A stretch of DNA of 64,000 nt from Sphingomonadaceae bacterium (GTDB lineage: Bacteria > Pseudomonadota > Alphaproteobacteria > Sphingomonadales > Sphingomonadaceae), in contig JAKFUU010000040.1 of the NCBI GenBank assembly GCA_021732525.1, positions 62,001 to 126,000 of the forward strand, read 5' to 3'. Below the pieces are notes generated by a model. The model was given only the letters and a program-made list of their open reading frames with translations. It was not told the DNA's origin and did no database searches. This document shows, piece after piece, positions 1 through 8,535 of the stretch. Within the stretch, counting starts at the first letter, position 1, and the number at the start of each line of letters is the position of its first letter. The position numbers and the translations under genes were made by a program.

Positions 1-619
1 ATCCGTTGAGCCGCCCATCTGCAACCTGAAACTGATAGGTTTTATGGCATGGCGGCAGCGCCATCTGATCAATCTCTGCAACGTTCCAGCCTTCGATAAT
101 ATGCCGCCGCGATCCGGGGTTGCTCCGAAGGCTGTTCATCACCGCCGCAACCTGATTAATCCCCTGATCCGCGCGCCGATAAAGCCCCTCGCCCACCGCT
201 TCATAGTGCGTCCAATCGGTCCATTGCTTGCCGTAAACCGGGCCGAGATCGCCCCAACGCGCGGCAAACGCCGCATCCGCTAATATCCGCGCTTCAAAAT
301 CCTCCTGAGACATGTCATCACCCGTTTCGACGCGATACCGCGCGAGCGGCCAATCGGTCCATATCCGCACCTTATTGACCAACAAGCTGCGAATATTGGT
401 TTCACCGGTCAAGAACCACAACATCTCGCGCGCCGCGCTTTTCCAAAATACCCGCTTCGTGGTCAGCAACGGGACCGCATCTTCCGCCAGACTAAACCGC
501 ATCTGCGCGCCAAAAAGCGCCTTGGTGCCCACGCCGGTGCGGTCATGCTGAATCGTGCCTTCGGTCCATACCCGCCGCATCAAATCCAGATATTGTTGTT
601 CATAATGTTGATCGCTCAT
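1..619 (-). CDS. thyA: Thymidylate synthase, 5' part (runs off left edge)
   Basis: Methylates dUMP to dTMP using methylene-tetrahydrofolate, in the cytoplasm. The 206 visible residues begin MSDQHYEQQYLDLM and carry the folate/dUMP motif DRTGVGT (about residues 26-32), the LTTKR stretch, and the catalytic cysteine in PPCHKTYQF, which is Cys191. An insertion of about 30 residues (GDDMSQEDFEARI) makes it the longer Lactobacillus casei type rather than the 264-residue E. coli type. The C-terminal third lies outside the window. The ATG at 617-619 is chosen because homologues start a few residues before the conserved YLDLM helix. Identification is secure. Confidence 0.95.
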   Translation of the reverse strand, partial: MSDQHYEQQYLDLMRRVWTEGTIQHDRTGVGTKALFGAQMRFSLAEDAVPLLTTKRVFWKSAAREMLWFLTGETNIRSLLVNKVRIWTDWPLARYRVETGDDMSQEDFEARILADAAFAARWGDLGPVYGKQWTDWTHYEAVGEGLYRRADQGINQVAAVMNSLRSNPGSRRHIIEGWNVAEIDQMALPPCHKTYQFQVADGRLNG

Positions 620-753
620 ACCGCATGGCTAAGCCGCCACTGCGATTCTGGCAACCGGTTGAACCGCTTTATCTCGCTTGAAATCGGCATGTTGCAAAAT
701 TATAACATGTCATGTCAAATATTCGGCAATGTTTCGCCGTTGGTTGAAACAGT

Positions 754-829
754 CGGGAAATAGCTCAGCTTGATAGAGCACTGCTTTCGGAAAACAGGGG
801 CCGGAGGTTCGATCCCCTCTTCCCGGCCA
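754..829 (+). pseudogene. Degenerate tRNA-Pro(CGG)-like sequence
   Basis: The sequence folds roughly as a tRNA. It has a CGGGAAA acceptor strand, a GCTC/GAGC D stem, an anticodon loop TTCGGAA (anticodon CGG, proline), TTCGATC in the T arm and an encoded CCA. Its variable loop and flanks match bacterial tRNA-Pro. It is damaged: the anticodon stem has a C-A mismatch, the T stem has an A-C mismatch, the D loop reads TTGATA so the conserved second G of GG is lost, and the T arm plus acceptor is one base short. It is therefore more likely a tRNA relic than a working tRNA, although a functional divergent tRNA cannot be excluded by eye. Confidence 0.55.
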
Positions 830-861
830 TATTGTTGAATGTAAAATTTGCAAAAAACCAA

Positions 862-877
862 TTAACCATTCCTTGAC
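862..877. promoter_or_regulatory. Near-consensus CtrA-type box
   Basis: TTAA-CCATTCC-TTGAC fits the alphaproteobacterial CtrA consensus TTAA-N7-TTAAC with one mismatch. It lies 22 bp before the ATG of the GGDEF-EAL gene. Such short motifs occur by chance, so this is suggestive only. Confidence 0.35.
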
Positions 878-899
878 CTTGTGCGGCTAATCGAAACGC

Positions 900-3050
900 A
901 TGCATGCACGGATTGTTATCGTCGACGACAGGTCAACAAATTTGCGAATCTACGCGCAATTTGTAGCCATGATGGGTCCAGATTATTCGGCAAAATGTTT
1001 CCATAGCGCCTTGGAAGCGCTCATCTATCTTGAACAGAATCCGGCGGATCTGCTGATCGTCGATTACCGAATGCCCGAAATGAATGGTGCAGATTTTATC
1101 CGCGCCGTCCGTTCAAAATCAAAAGCGTCGCATATCCCCGCAATTATTATTACTTCGCGTCAAGACCGTGAGTGCAGAATTAGCGCGCTTGATGCCGGTG
1201 CCACGGATTTTTTGCAAAGCCCGGTATCGGATTTCGAGTTTCGAGAGCGCGCCGAACTACTGCTGGCCCAACACCGCAAAGAGGGTAGCCTTGCCAGGCA
1301 ATCTGGCAAAAATTTACTAGACACAAGCGCGCTGGAAAATGATCCCATTTTACACTCCCGCACGAAATCTATGTTGGAACAAATTATTGATACAACACCG
1401 ATATTAATCAATGCAACCGATCGCAACGGCAAAATCCTGTTTATAAACAGTTACCAATCTCAATTGTTCGGTCAAGAACCCGATCAATTGGTGGGTAAGG
1501 CAATAAATATCATTATGGATGCCGATTTTGCCGACCGCGAAGCGCGCCGAAATGCGGTTGTATTGGAAACCGGATTGGCAACCGCGGGCTATGAGGAAAA
1601 ATACACCAGCGACGGAATCGGGCTAACCTTTCATTGCACCAAATCCCCATTGAGCAATATTGACGGACAAACAATTGGCGTATTGACGACGGGCGTCGAT
1701 ATTACGGTACGCAAGTTTGCTGAAGAACATCGGACGCATTTGGCCTTGCACGATATGCTTACGGGTTTGCCAAACCGGGCCTTACTGTCGGAGCGGATGC
1801 GGATAACAATTGACGACTGTGTCAAAAACGATAAAATTTCGGCCTTACTGCTGCTGGATTTGGACCGTTTCAAGGTTATCAATGATACACGCGGCCATCA
1901 AGCGGGCGATATGTTGCTCCGCCAGGTTGCCGATAGGATCAGCAATATCATCGGGCCTCGGGATTTTGCCGCACGCATCGGTGGCGATGAGTTTGCGCTT
2001 ATTTTACATGATGTTGCAAACATTTCTGAAATTGATAGCTATTGCATTGATATTCTGTCGCAAATCGGACGTCCTTACTCCGTGGGAGGAATTGAACAGC
2101 TCATCGGTGCCAGTATCGGCGTAACCTTGATCCCAGAAGATAGCACGTCATCGGACGAGTTGCTACGTTTGGCCGATCTCGCCATGTATGAAGCCAAAGC
2201 TAAAGGTCGTAATTGCTATTGCTTCTTTTCACCGCAGCTTAACCAAACAGCTCAATTTAACGCCAGGGTCGAAGTCGAACTTCGCGAAAGCCTTGAGAAT
2301 GAACAATTTTTCTTAGAATATCAACCAATTGTAGACACCGCAACCGGAAATTACGTTGGGCTAGAAGCGCTCATCCGGTGGAATCACCCCCAACGCGGAT
2401 TGCTGTTGCCTGCCGATTTCATGCGTGTTGCCAATGACAGTGGTTTGATTGACCGTATAGGAAGCTGGGTTATCGAAGCGGCATGCCGGCAAATTGCTAC
2501 ATTTGCCAAAGCCAACATCACTATTCCCCATATTGCCGTCAACGTTTCACCAAGGCAATTTGAAAATCAGTATATGAGTGATACTATTTTGGGCAACATT
2601 AAGAAATATAACGTTGCGCCGGGCAAGCTCGCGATCGAAATTACAGAAGAGCTGTTGCTCGATCATAATCAGCATGTTCATGATGAACTAACCAAATTAC
2701 GCGACCATGGCGTGGAGATCTCGATAGATGATTTCGGAACCGGTTATTCGTCACTCCAATATTTGCGCGATCTGCCCGCGACCCGATTGAAGATCGATCG
2801 TACTTTTATATCTCGTATCGAAGAATCCGCAGCGGACCGAGCGATTATTTCGACAATCGCTCATTTGGCGCACGCGCTGGGTATGAAAGTTATCGCCGAA
2901 GGTGTCGAAACCGAAGCCCAATATGCCTTGCTGCGCGCATCGGGCTGCGACGAGGTACAAGGATTTTTGGTTGGCCGGCCGCTCTCGGTCGATCAGTTGG
3001 AACATTTATTTGATCATGGACCCAAGCATTTTGAGATAGGTCTGTTATGA
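900..3050 (+). CDS. Response regulator with PAS, GGDEF and EAL domains
   Basis: A 716-residue cytoplasmic protein predicted to make and/or break cyclic-di-GMP. Residues 1-120 form a REC domain with D9/D10 and phospho-acceptor D55, but the usual Lys of the KP motif is replaced (FLQSP). A PAS domain follows at about 155-275. The GGDEF domain carries an intact GGDEF at 361-365. The inhibitory RxxD site upstream reads GPRD, so its Arg is lost. The EAL domain carries LEAL at 488-491 and DDFGTGYSSL, so phosphodiesterase residues look intact. The stop overlaps the next gene's ATG (ATGA), so the two are co-transcribed and the kinase at 3047 is the obvious phosphodonor. Net catalytic direction cannot be told from sequence. 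Confidence 0.9.
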   Translation: MHARIVIVDDRSTNLRIYAQFVAMMGPDYSAKCFHSALEALIYLEQNPADLLIVDYRMPEMNGADFIRAVRSKSKASHIPAIIITSRQDRECRISALDAGATDFLQSPVSDFEFRERAELLLAQHRKEGSLARQSGKNLLDTSALENDPILHSRTKSMLEQIIDTTPILINATDRNGKILFINSYQSQLFGQEPDQLVGKAINIIMDADFADREARRNAVVLETGLATAGYEEKYTSDGIGLTFHCTKSPLSNIDGQTIGVLTTGVDITVRKFAEEHRTHLALHDMLTGLPNRALLSERMRITIDDCVKNDKISALLLLDLDRFKVINDTRGHQAGDMLLRQVADRISNIIGPRDFAARIGGDEFALILHDVANISEIDSYCIDILSQIGRPYSVGGIEQLIGASIGVTLIPEDSTSSDELLRLADLAMYEAKAKGRNCYCFFSPQLNQTAQFNARVEVELRESLENEQFFLEYQPIVDTATGNYVGLEALIRWNHPQRGLLLPADFMRVANDSGLIDRIGSWVIEAACRQIATFAKANITIPHIAVNVSPRQFENQYMSDTILGNIKKYNVAPGKLAIEITEELLLDHNQHVHDELTKLRDHGVEISIDDFGTGYSSLQYLRDLPATRLKIDRTFISRIEESAADRAIISTIAHLAHALGMKVIAEGVETEAQYALLRASGCDEVQGFLVGRPLSVDQLEHLFDHGPKHFEIGLL

Positions 3051-5584
3051 TTGAGAAAATCAAATCTTGGATAGCAACGCGAACGGCTGAACAAGAAATG
3101 CAGCTCAACCGGCTGATAATCGGAAGCGTGGCTGCGACCGCTGCAGCGATTTCCCAGTATAATATGGGCATCACTCAAGCCCTATTGCTTTATTTGGCCT
3201 GGAATGCCGTGCTGTTCATCCTGCAACGCGCCGAAATCTTTAATCCAAAAGTGCGTTGGTTTTTCGGCATCATCCTCGATGTATGGGTTAGCATGGTGGT
3301 CATGCTAATCGATCCAGAACTGATGTCTTGGATCTATCTATTGGTTTTGTGGATGATATTAAGCAATGGTTTTCATTATGGAACCCGGTTCCTCGCTATC
3401 GCATCGTTAATGTCGGCGTTGGGTTTTGCCACTATTGTCGCATCCACCGCATATTGGAATCAAAATCTCCTTCTGGGATGTGGCCTGACCGCCGGGTTGA
3501 TTATGATTCCGGGTTATTGTTCGTCGCTGATCCATAAGCTGTTGCAGGCCAAGGAGCAGGCTGCCTTGGCGAGCCGTGCAAAAAGTTATTTTTTGGCTAG
3601 TGTAAGCCACGAATTGCGCACCCCCTTGAATGCAATTTTAGGCTATGGCAATCACCTAAAGCAGATGAACTTAACAAAAAAACAACATGATATGGTCGAA
3701 GCATCGGTGATGGCCGGCGACCATTTGTTAAAGTTGATCGAACAGTTGATCCAAGTTGCAAAAGCAGAATCAAACACCGTCATGGCCACGGACAGCATTT
3801 TTCGCCCTACGGATATCCTAATTGAAGTCCGCGACATTATGGCCATTCGTGCGCAGGAAAAAGGGTTGACACTTAAGCTACATGGAGCCGCTTTGGCGGA
3901 CATGGAAGTCGAAGGTCCACAAGATATTGTCCGGAATATCTTATTAAACCTAATGGGAAATGCGATCAAGTTTACCGAAAATGGCAGTATATCGGTGCAA
4001 TGCACTATCATTCGTCGACAAGACAGAGACCATCTCGTCTTAACGGTCAGCGACACCGGCATCGGCATTGCCGACAACGCGCTCGAAAAAATCTTCAAGC
4101 CGTTTCAACAGGCCGATGAAACGGTTATGAACCGGTTCGGCGGAACGGGGCTTGGTCTTGCCATTTGCCAACAATTGGCAGACCAAGCCAAAGGAGAAAT
4201 TAACGTTATCAGCCGTGTCGGTTTCGGGAGCGCATTCAACGTGATGATTCCCGTCACAATGCCTGCGCCGCAAGTTAGAGTGGAGGATGCTGCGCCGCAA
4301 ACAACCCGAATTATTTCCTTAGGTCGATTGCAACAGCAGCTTTTGGCAAGCGCTCAATCCGGCGGCGATTATGTTGTTCGCCACGTTGATTGCACATCGA
4401 TCCTTGAGCTTCAGATTGCGGTTAACACCCATGATATAGAGCAATATCAAATTGCGCTCATAGATCAAGATTTGGCAGCAAAGCTAGAAGTTGATGATCC
4501 GATTTGGGATCAATTTGCAGAGGCTGGAGTAGCGGCCATTTTAGTGGGTAACGCCGGACTTTTCGATATTGAGGATATTGCCTTAAGGGCTTGCTTTGCG
4601 TCGGTTGTCTCGCCCTCATCCGACTTTCAAGAAATACGGAGCGCCCTTCGCATTGGTCGTTCTTTCATCAAACATACCAGTTTTTCAGAAGCACAAGAAC
4701 CGCAAGCCGCCTTACCGCTTAACCCATATCGCATTTTGGTTGCAGATGATAATCGAACGAACAGGAATGTTTTGGCCGCAATCCTTGAGGCCGCTGGCCA
4801 CCAGGTTACAATGGTCGCCGATGGTGACGAAGCCATCGAAGCTTTGCAAGCGGGCGGTGTCGATATCCTTCTACTCGATGTGAATATGCCGCGTCTCAAT
4901 GGTATTGAAACCAGTATTATGTGGCGAAAAATGGAAGGAGATTCATCACATCTGCCGATTATCGGCGTAACGGCGGATACCACGAATGAAACCGAAGCAA
5001 ACTGTCTTGCCGCTGGCATGAACATGCGGATAACCAAACCCGTTGACGCCAAATTGCTGCTTAATGTTATCGCGGAATATTGCGCCGATAAATCAAGTCC
5101 GCAAGCAGTTGTGCAAAAATTACATCCGGTAAGTTCAACAATTGTCGCTGAACATAATGATGCTAATCCTTCTCCAACACTCGACCAAGCTCAGATCGAT
5201 TATCTGCTATCCATCGGCGATCTGGAATTTTTCGGCGATATGATCGATAGTTTCAGAGAGGATATCGACGAAACAATGTCATCCATGCGTGTCGCCGTCA
5301 CAAATCAGGATGCCGAGCAGTTTCGTTTCTGTGCCCATGCGTTTAAAAGTTCGTCGAATAATATCGGGGCTGTATCTTTGACGGAAATCGCCAGCCAACT
5401 GGAAAATATCACCGACAGCGATTTCCAATCGAAGGGTTCGCGTTATCTTGCAAAAATCGAAACCGAAATCGTACAAATTCATCAAGCGCTTGACCAGGAA
5501 CGTGCGAAACTTGGGCTAGTAGAAGATACCGCTAAACCGATCTTCGTTGATATTGCCAATCATGCCGCAAGCAATGCCGCATAA
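3047..5584 (+). CDS. Hybrid sensor histidine kinase (membrane domain, HisKA, HATPase, REC, Hpt), RpfC-like
   Basis: An 845-residue membrane kinase. The first 170 residues hold about five hydrophobic helices and a short NGFHYGTRFL stretch, a layout like the sensor part of RpfC, which detects diffusible fatty-acid signal in Xanthomonas. A HisKA H-box follows (SVSHELRTPLN, H188), then the HATPase N, G1 (DTGIGI) and G2 (GTGLGLAIC) boxes. Next come a weak REC-like segment (about 415-540), a proper REC with D611 (LLLDVNMP), and a C-terminal Hpt with H764 (CAHAFKSS). The His-Asp-His-Asp relay could end on the REC of the overlapping upstream gene. The ligand is unknown; RpfC similarity is by architecture, not by a search. 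Confidence 0.88.
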   Translation: MIEKIKSWIATRTAEQEMQLNRLIIGSVAATAAAISQYNMGITQALLLYLAWNAVLFILQRAEIFNPKVRWFFGIILDVWVSMVVMLIDPELMSWIYLLVLWMILSNGFHYGTRFLAIASLMSALGFATIVASTAYWNQNLLLGCGLTAGLIMIPGYCSSLIHKLLQAKEQAALASRAKSYFLASVSHELRTPLNAILGYGNHLKQMNLTKKQHDMVEASVMAGDHLLKLIEQLIQVAKAESNTVMATDSIFRPTDILIEVRDIMAIRAQEKGLTLKLHGAALADMEVEGPQDIVRNILLNLMGNAIKFTENGSISVQCTIIRRQDRDHLVLTVSDTGIGIADNALEKIFKPFQQADETVMNRFGGTGLGLAICQQLADQAKGEINVISRVGFGSAFNVMIPVTMPAPQVRVEDAAPQTTRIISLGRLQQQLLASAQSGGDYVVRHVDCTSILELQIAVNTHDIEQYQIALIDQDLAAKLEVDDPIWDQFAEAGVAAILVGNAGLFDIEDIALRACFASVVSPSSDFQEIRSALRIGRSFIKHTSFSEAQEPQAALPLNPYRILVADDNRTNRNVLAAILEAAGHQVTMVADGDEAIEALQAGGVDILLLDVNMPRLNGIETSIMWRKMEGDSSHLPIIGVTADTTNETEANCLAAGMNMRITKPVDAKLLLNVIAEYCADKSSPQAVVQKLHPVSSTIVAEHNDANPSPTLDQAQIDYLLSIGDLEFFGDMIDSFREDIDETMSSMRVAVTNQDAEQFRFCAHAFKSSSNNIGAVSLTEIASQLENITDSDFQSKGSRYLAKIETEIVQIHQALDQERAKLGLVEDTAKPIFVDIANHAASNAA

Positions 5585-5704
5585 CCAAAAACCTTCAATT
5601 GAAAACCATTGTGGGCCATTCCCTGCTATATTGTTGGATACACCCGTTGCTAACCTGCGCGGATCTCTCCCTTGCCATCACGCTACTGCAGGTAACCCTA
5701 GCCT

Positions 5705-5890
5705 ATGATTCAGTATGATCCATCACCGCCAAAAGGGCAGCAACCAACGGCCTCCGGCATTAAGTCGCAAGTTATGGGCTGGTATAATCGGTCAAATCCT
5801 GAAGAACGGATTGCACCGCAATGGCCGCTCGATCTTTTGTGGGGGCTGTTATCGCTGATCATACCGATGGCCGTCGCCCTGAGCCAGTAA
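5705..5890 (+). CDS. Small predicted membrane protein, unknown function
   Basis: A 61-residue frame beginning MIQYDPSPPKGQQ. The N-terminal half is hydrophilic and rich in Pro, Gln and Lys. The C-terminal end holds one hydrophobic helix (LLWGLLSLIIPMAVALSQ) reaching the last residue, so it would be a tail-anchored or small membrane protein. No family is recognised. It sits between the kinase and the CHASE2 gene on the same strand. No strong Shine-Dalgarno precedes it, so its reality rests mainly on the clean membrane helix and its place in an otherwise co-directional cluster. Confidence 0.45.
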   Translation: MIQYDPSPPKGQQPTASGIKSQVMGWYNRSNPEERIAPQWPLDLLWGLLSLIIPMAVALSQ

Positions 5891-5933
5891 GCGGCATCAA
5901 CATCGAAAAAGCTAAGTTATTCTAATATAATGG

Positions 5934-5949
5934 TTAATTAAAAGTTTAC
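5934..5949. promoter_or_regulatory. Near-consensus CtrA-type box
   Basis: TTAA-TTAAAAG-TTTAC matches TTAA-N7-TTAAC with one mismatch and lies 34 bp before the ATG of the CHASE2 gene. A similar box precedes the GGDEF-EAL gene at 862-877. Weak evidence alone. Confidence 0.33.
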
Positions 5950-5983
5950 CAAATTTTCATTGTTCAGGCGTTACGAGAATATT

Positions 5984-8266
5984 ATGGCTCTTAATCTCGA
6001 CAAGAAAAAAATTCGCCGTAAAATTGCGCTATTTGCAGCCATCTGCGGACTGCTTGGTGCGATCGGCATTTTTGAGCCGCTGTCGCTCGCGTTATCCGTA
6101 TTGCAATCAAAGGCCATGGTAAAGCCGGTGTCGGGCGATATTGTGGTTGTTGGAATCGACTCGCCATCGATTGAGAAAATCGGTCGTTGGCCATGGCCGC
6201 GCGATAAACAGGCCGAACTGATCAAAAGCATCGACAGCTATGGCCCCAAGGCGATCTATATAGATATCGGCTATCAAGGCACAACGTCACCATCCGCAGA
6301 TCGCGCCTTGCGCGAAGCGCTTACCACGACAAAGGCAAAGACCAAGATCGTTGCACTTGCCGCATTGGAAAATAACGGAACTGTTAAATCTCTATATTCG
6401 CATAGCACCGCTGTGGGCTCGATTAAGTCGGTTTCGGTTTATGTACCCTTTCAACTTGGTCACATATGGGAAATACCGACCACCGTCTCGACGCCGCGCG
6501 GATTAATTCCTTCTATGGCAGCCGATATAGCCGGTTGGAAAGGAACAGCCACAGAAAATTTTAAATTAGATTTTGGCTATAACGTCGGCAGTATCCCCAC
6601 TTTTTCTGCCAGAGACATTTTTGAACATACGGTAAACCCTGGCGAGCTTAAGGGTAAAACCGTAATTTTGGGGGCAACGGATAAGACCCAGAATGATGTC
6701 CATTTAATGCCGGGAAATGGCAAGCAACCGGGGGCGTATTTTCAAGTATTGGGTGCCGAAACGTTGAAAAATGGAATTCCATTGGAATGGGGCTGGATGC
6801 CATTCTTCCTATTTGCATTGCTGATCTGCGCCGCGCAGCTGACCCGTTTCGGGTTGAGATATAGCAAGCCAATATGCTGGGCTGGATTAATCACCATTTT
6901 GGGCGTCAGCAGCGGGATGGCCATATGGCATGTCGGCAACGATCCTTTCCCCGCCATGACATTGATTGGAATTACGGGAATTTTTATCGCGCGGCAAAAG
7001 ACTGCCCTGCGGCGATCACAAAGAAATGAAGAAACCGGATTTTCGGATATGACCGGATATATGGTTGAAGAAGTGGTTTCCAACGCGCTGTTCATCGCCG
7101 CTACTATTCATCGGCCAGAGGCTCGCCGGGGTTATATTTTGGACAGCGATGATTTGAATATTATCCGCGCGGTTGGGCAGCGGCTATCATCGGTGCTTGA
7201 TGAACGCCAATTGACGCATAACAATAATATGCAATTTGTTTGGGAAATGCCCTCCATCGCAACCAGCACGCTGGCCGCGCATATGGAAGGGCTGCGTCAA
7301 CTTTTTGTCGAACCGCTTAACATCGATGGCCGAAAAATCGATGTCGATATTTTCTTTGGCGTTGACCGGGATGTGAACAGCAATGTCAAACTGCGTGCCG
7401 AGCGCGCGCTATCGGCCTCGGCCGAGGCAAGGGACAATCAAACAACCTTTAAAATTACGACAACCAGCGCATATGGCGCGCATCTTGAATCGAAATTTGC
7501 CGAAGAATTCGCCGCCGCTGTTCCCAACGGCGATATTCAAATTCTGTTCCGGGCGCATCATAATTTGGGCAATAATCTTATTCGATCGGCCGAGGCGACA
7601 ATCGGTTGGGTGCATCCCGCTTACGGCCAAATCTCGCCCGCCCGCCTTTTTGGCCTGGCGCGCCAAACCGGCAATTTATACAATGTTTCGCTCTTTCTAT
7701 GCCAGCAGGCGGCGCATTTTTCCGCCCGCCTCGCCAAAATATCACCGGGATTTACCCTTGCGGCAAAAATTTCCGTCGATATTCTGTTGGATCCCAATTT
7801 TAAGCCAGCCATGCTTTCGATTGCCGCCGCGGAGCAATGCCGGCCAAGCGATATTATTTTCGATATCGTCGACATCCATGCATTTGTCGCGGATGATGCC
7901 GCGCGTTTGGCCATCCGCAATTTGCAGGTAGCTGGTTTTCGCGTCGGCATTGGAAATTTTGGAATAACCAGTTCGGATATTGATCTGCTCCGCTTGTTTG
8001 AGCCGGATGAAATTTTTCTGGCGGCAAGCTTTTCCGCCGAGCTGCTGGGCTCTACCAGCAATCAGATTTTCGCCGAAGGTGCGCTGCGAATCGCACAGGC
8101 CAGCGACATTATTTCGACAGCAGATGACGTAGAGGACCGCGCAGTTCTTGCGCAGCTGCGTCGTCGCGGCTGCGACCGCTGCAAAGGCAAAGCGCTATCC
8201 ATGCCAATGAATTTCCTAGATTTTGTTGACATGCATTTTGAGGAAAATAATAAAATGCTTGGTTAA
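5984..8266 (+). CDS. CHASE2 membrane protein with degenerate GGDEF and EAL domains
   Basis: A 760-residue protein. An N-terminal helix is followed by an extracytoplasmic CHASE2 sensor domain (about 30-255, with the family's VVVVGIDSPSIEKIGRWPWPR stretch shortened here to its core IDSPSIEKIG...WPWPR). Three membrane helices follow at about 269-338. The cytoplasmic part aligns in pattern with GGDEF and EAL domains but has lost the catalytic motifs. The GGDEF position reads QFVWEMPS, the EAL motif reads EATIGW (E537), the VNLS and LEITE sites read ISVDIL and FDIVD, and DDFGTG reads GIGNFG. It probably binds a ligand or partner rather than turning over c-di-GMP. An ATG at 5984 is preferred over an upstream in-frame TTG at 5960. 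Confidence 0.82.
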   Translation: MALNLDKKKIRRKIALFAAICGLLGAIGIFEPLSLALSVLQSKAMVKPVSGDIVVVGIDSPSIEKIGRWPWPRDKQAELIKSIDSYGPKAIYIDIGYQGTTSPSADRALREALTTTKAKTKIVALAALENNGTVKSLYSHSTAVGSIKSVSVYVPFQLGHIWEIPTTVSTPRGLIPSMAADIAGWKGTATENFKLDFGYNVGSIPTFSARDIFEHTVNPGELKGKTVILGATDKTQNDVHLMPGNGKQPGAYFQVLGAETLKNGIPLEWGWMPFFLFALLICAAQLTRFGLRYSKPICWAGLITILGVSSGMAIWHVGNDPFPAMTLIGITGIFIARQKTALRRSQRNEETGFSDMTGYMVEEVVSNALFIAATIHRPEARRGYILDSDDLNIIRAVGQRLSSVLDERQLTHNNNMQFVWEMPSIATSTLAAHMEGLRQLFVEPLNIDGRKIDVDIFFGVDRDVNSNVKLRAERALSASAEARDNQTTFKITTTSAYGAHLESKFAEEFAAAVPNGDIQILFRAHHNLGNNLIRSAEATIGWVHPAYGQISPARLFGLARQTGNLYNVSLFLCQQAAHFSARLAKISPGFTLAAKISVDILLDPNFKPAMLSIAAAEQCRPSDIIFDIVDIHAFVADDAARLAIRNLQVAGFRVGIGNFGITSSDIDLLRLFEPDEIFLAASFSAELLGSTSNQIFAEGALRIAQASDIISTADDVEDRAVLAQLRRRGCDRCKGKALSMPMNFLDFVDMHFEENNKMLG

Positions 8267-8276
8267 TAAAGAGTTG

Positions 8277-8304
8277 TTGAACATAGTTAATTTTCTGTTA
8301 CAAT
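8277..8304 (+). promoter_or_regulatory. Sigma70-type promoter of the 33-residue peptide gene
   Basis: TTGAAC and TACAAT are separated by 16 bp, just after the CHASE2 stop codon. The predicted transcription start near 8311 leaves a leader of about 38 nt before the peptide ATG. Confidence 0.6.
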
Positions 8305-8348
8305 TATGAACGGGTCATATTTGGCCATATTTGTGATGGAGAAACGAC

Positions 8349-8450
8349 ATGAAAGCTTTTGAAAAAGCAAAGCAGGTCGAAGGCCAAACCGAAGGTTTCT
8401 GGACTTGGCTACTTGGACGTGCGGGCGGAAGCACCGGCGTCAACGGCTAA
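8349..8450 (+). CDS. 33-residue peptide, unknown function
   Basis: ATG at 8349 follows a strong Shine-Dalgarno (GGAG, 8338-8341, 7 nt spacing). It encodes 33 residues starting MKAFEKAKQVEGQ, with an aromatic centre (EGFWTWLLGRAGG) and a Gly-rich end (STGVNG). The N-terminal part is a short charged amphipathic stretch, and there is no signal peptide or cysteine. A promoter and a perfect intrinsic terminator flank it, so it forms its own short transcript. No modification enzyme lies next to it, so a modified peptide is not supported. It may be a signalling or regulatory small protein acting with the neighbouring CHASE2 and kinase genes; that is inference. Confidence 0.65.
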   Translation: MKAFEKAKQVEGQTEGFWTWLLGRAGGSTGVNG

Positions 8451-8470
8451 GCTACCTGCTTATTAATTGT

Positions 8471-8499
8471 AAAAAGGGGAGCATTTTGCTCCCCTTTTT
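8471..8499 (+). terminator. Intrinsic terminator after the peptide gene
   Basis: AAAAAGGGGAGC and GCTCCCCTTTTT form a 12-bp stem around an ATTTT loop and end in a T-run. The A-tract and T-tract are symmetric, so it could also stop the convergent TIR gene transcript. Confidence 0.9.
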
Positions 8500-8535
8500 C
8501 GTTTGCGTAAAACCTTTGCTCAAATGACGGCATTG

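Noticed and set aside
620-760. TTGACA and TATAAT upstream of thyA as a promoter
   Set aside because: The two motifs read on the thyA strand are only 8 bp apart, too short for a sigma70 promoter.
5960-5983. TTG at 5960 as start of the CHASE2 gene
   Set aside because: The ATG at 5984 in the same frame has a better position at the membrane helix and a purine-rich lead.
8349-8450. 33-residue peptide as a lasso-peptide precursor
   Set aside because: A Thr two before Gly is present, but no Asp/Glu lies at ring positions 7-9 and no cyclase or protease gene is adjacent.
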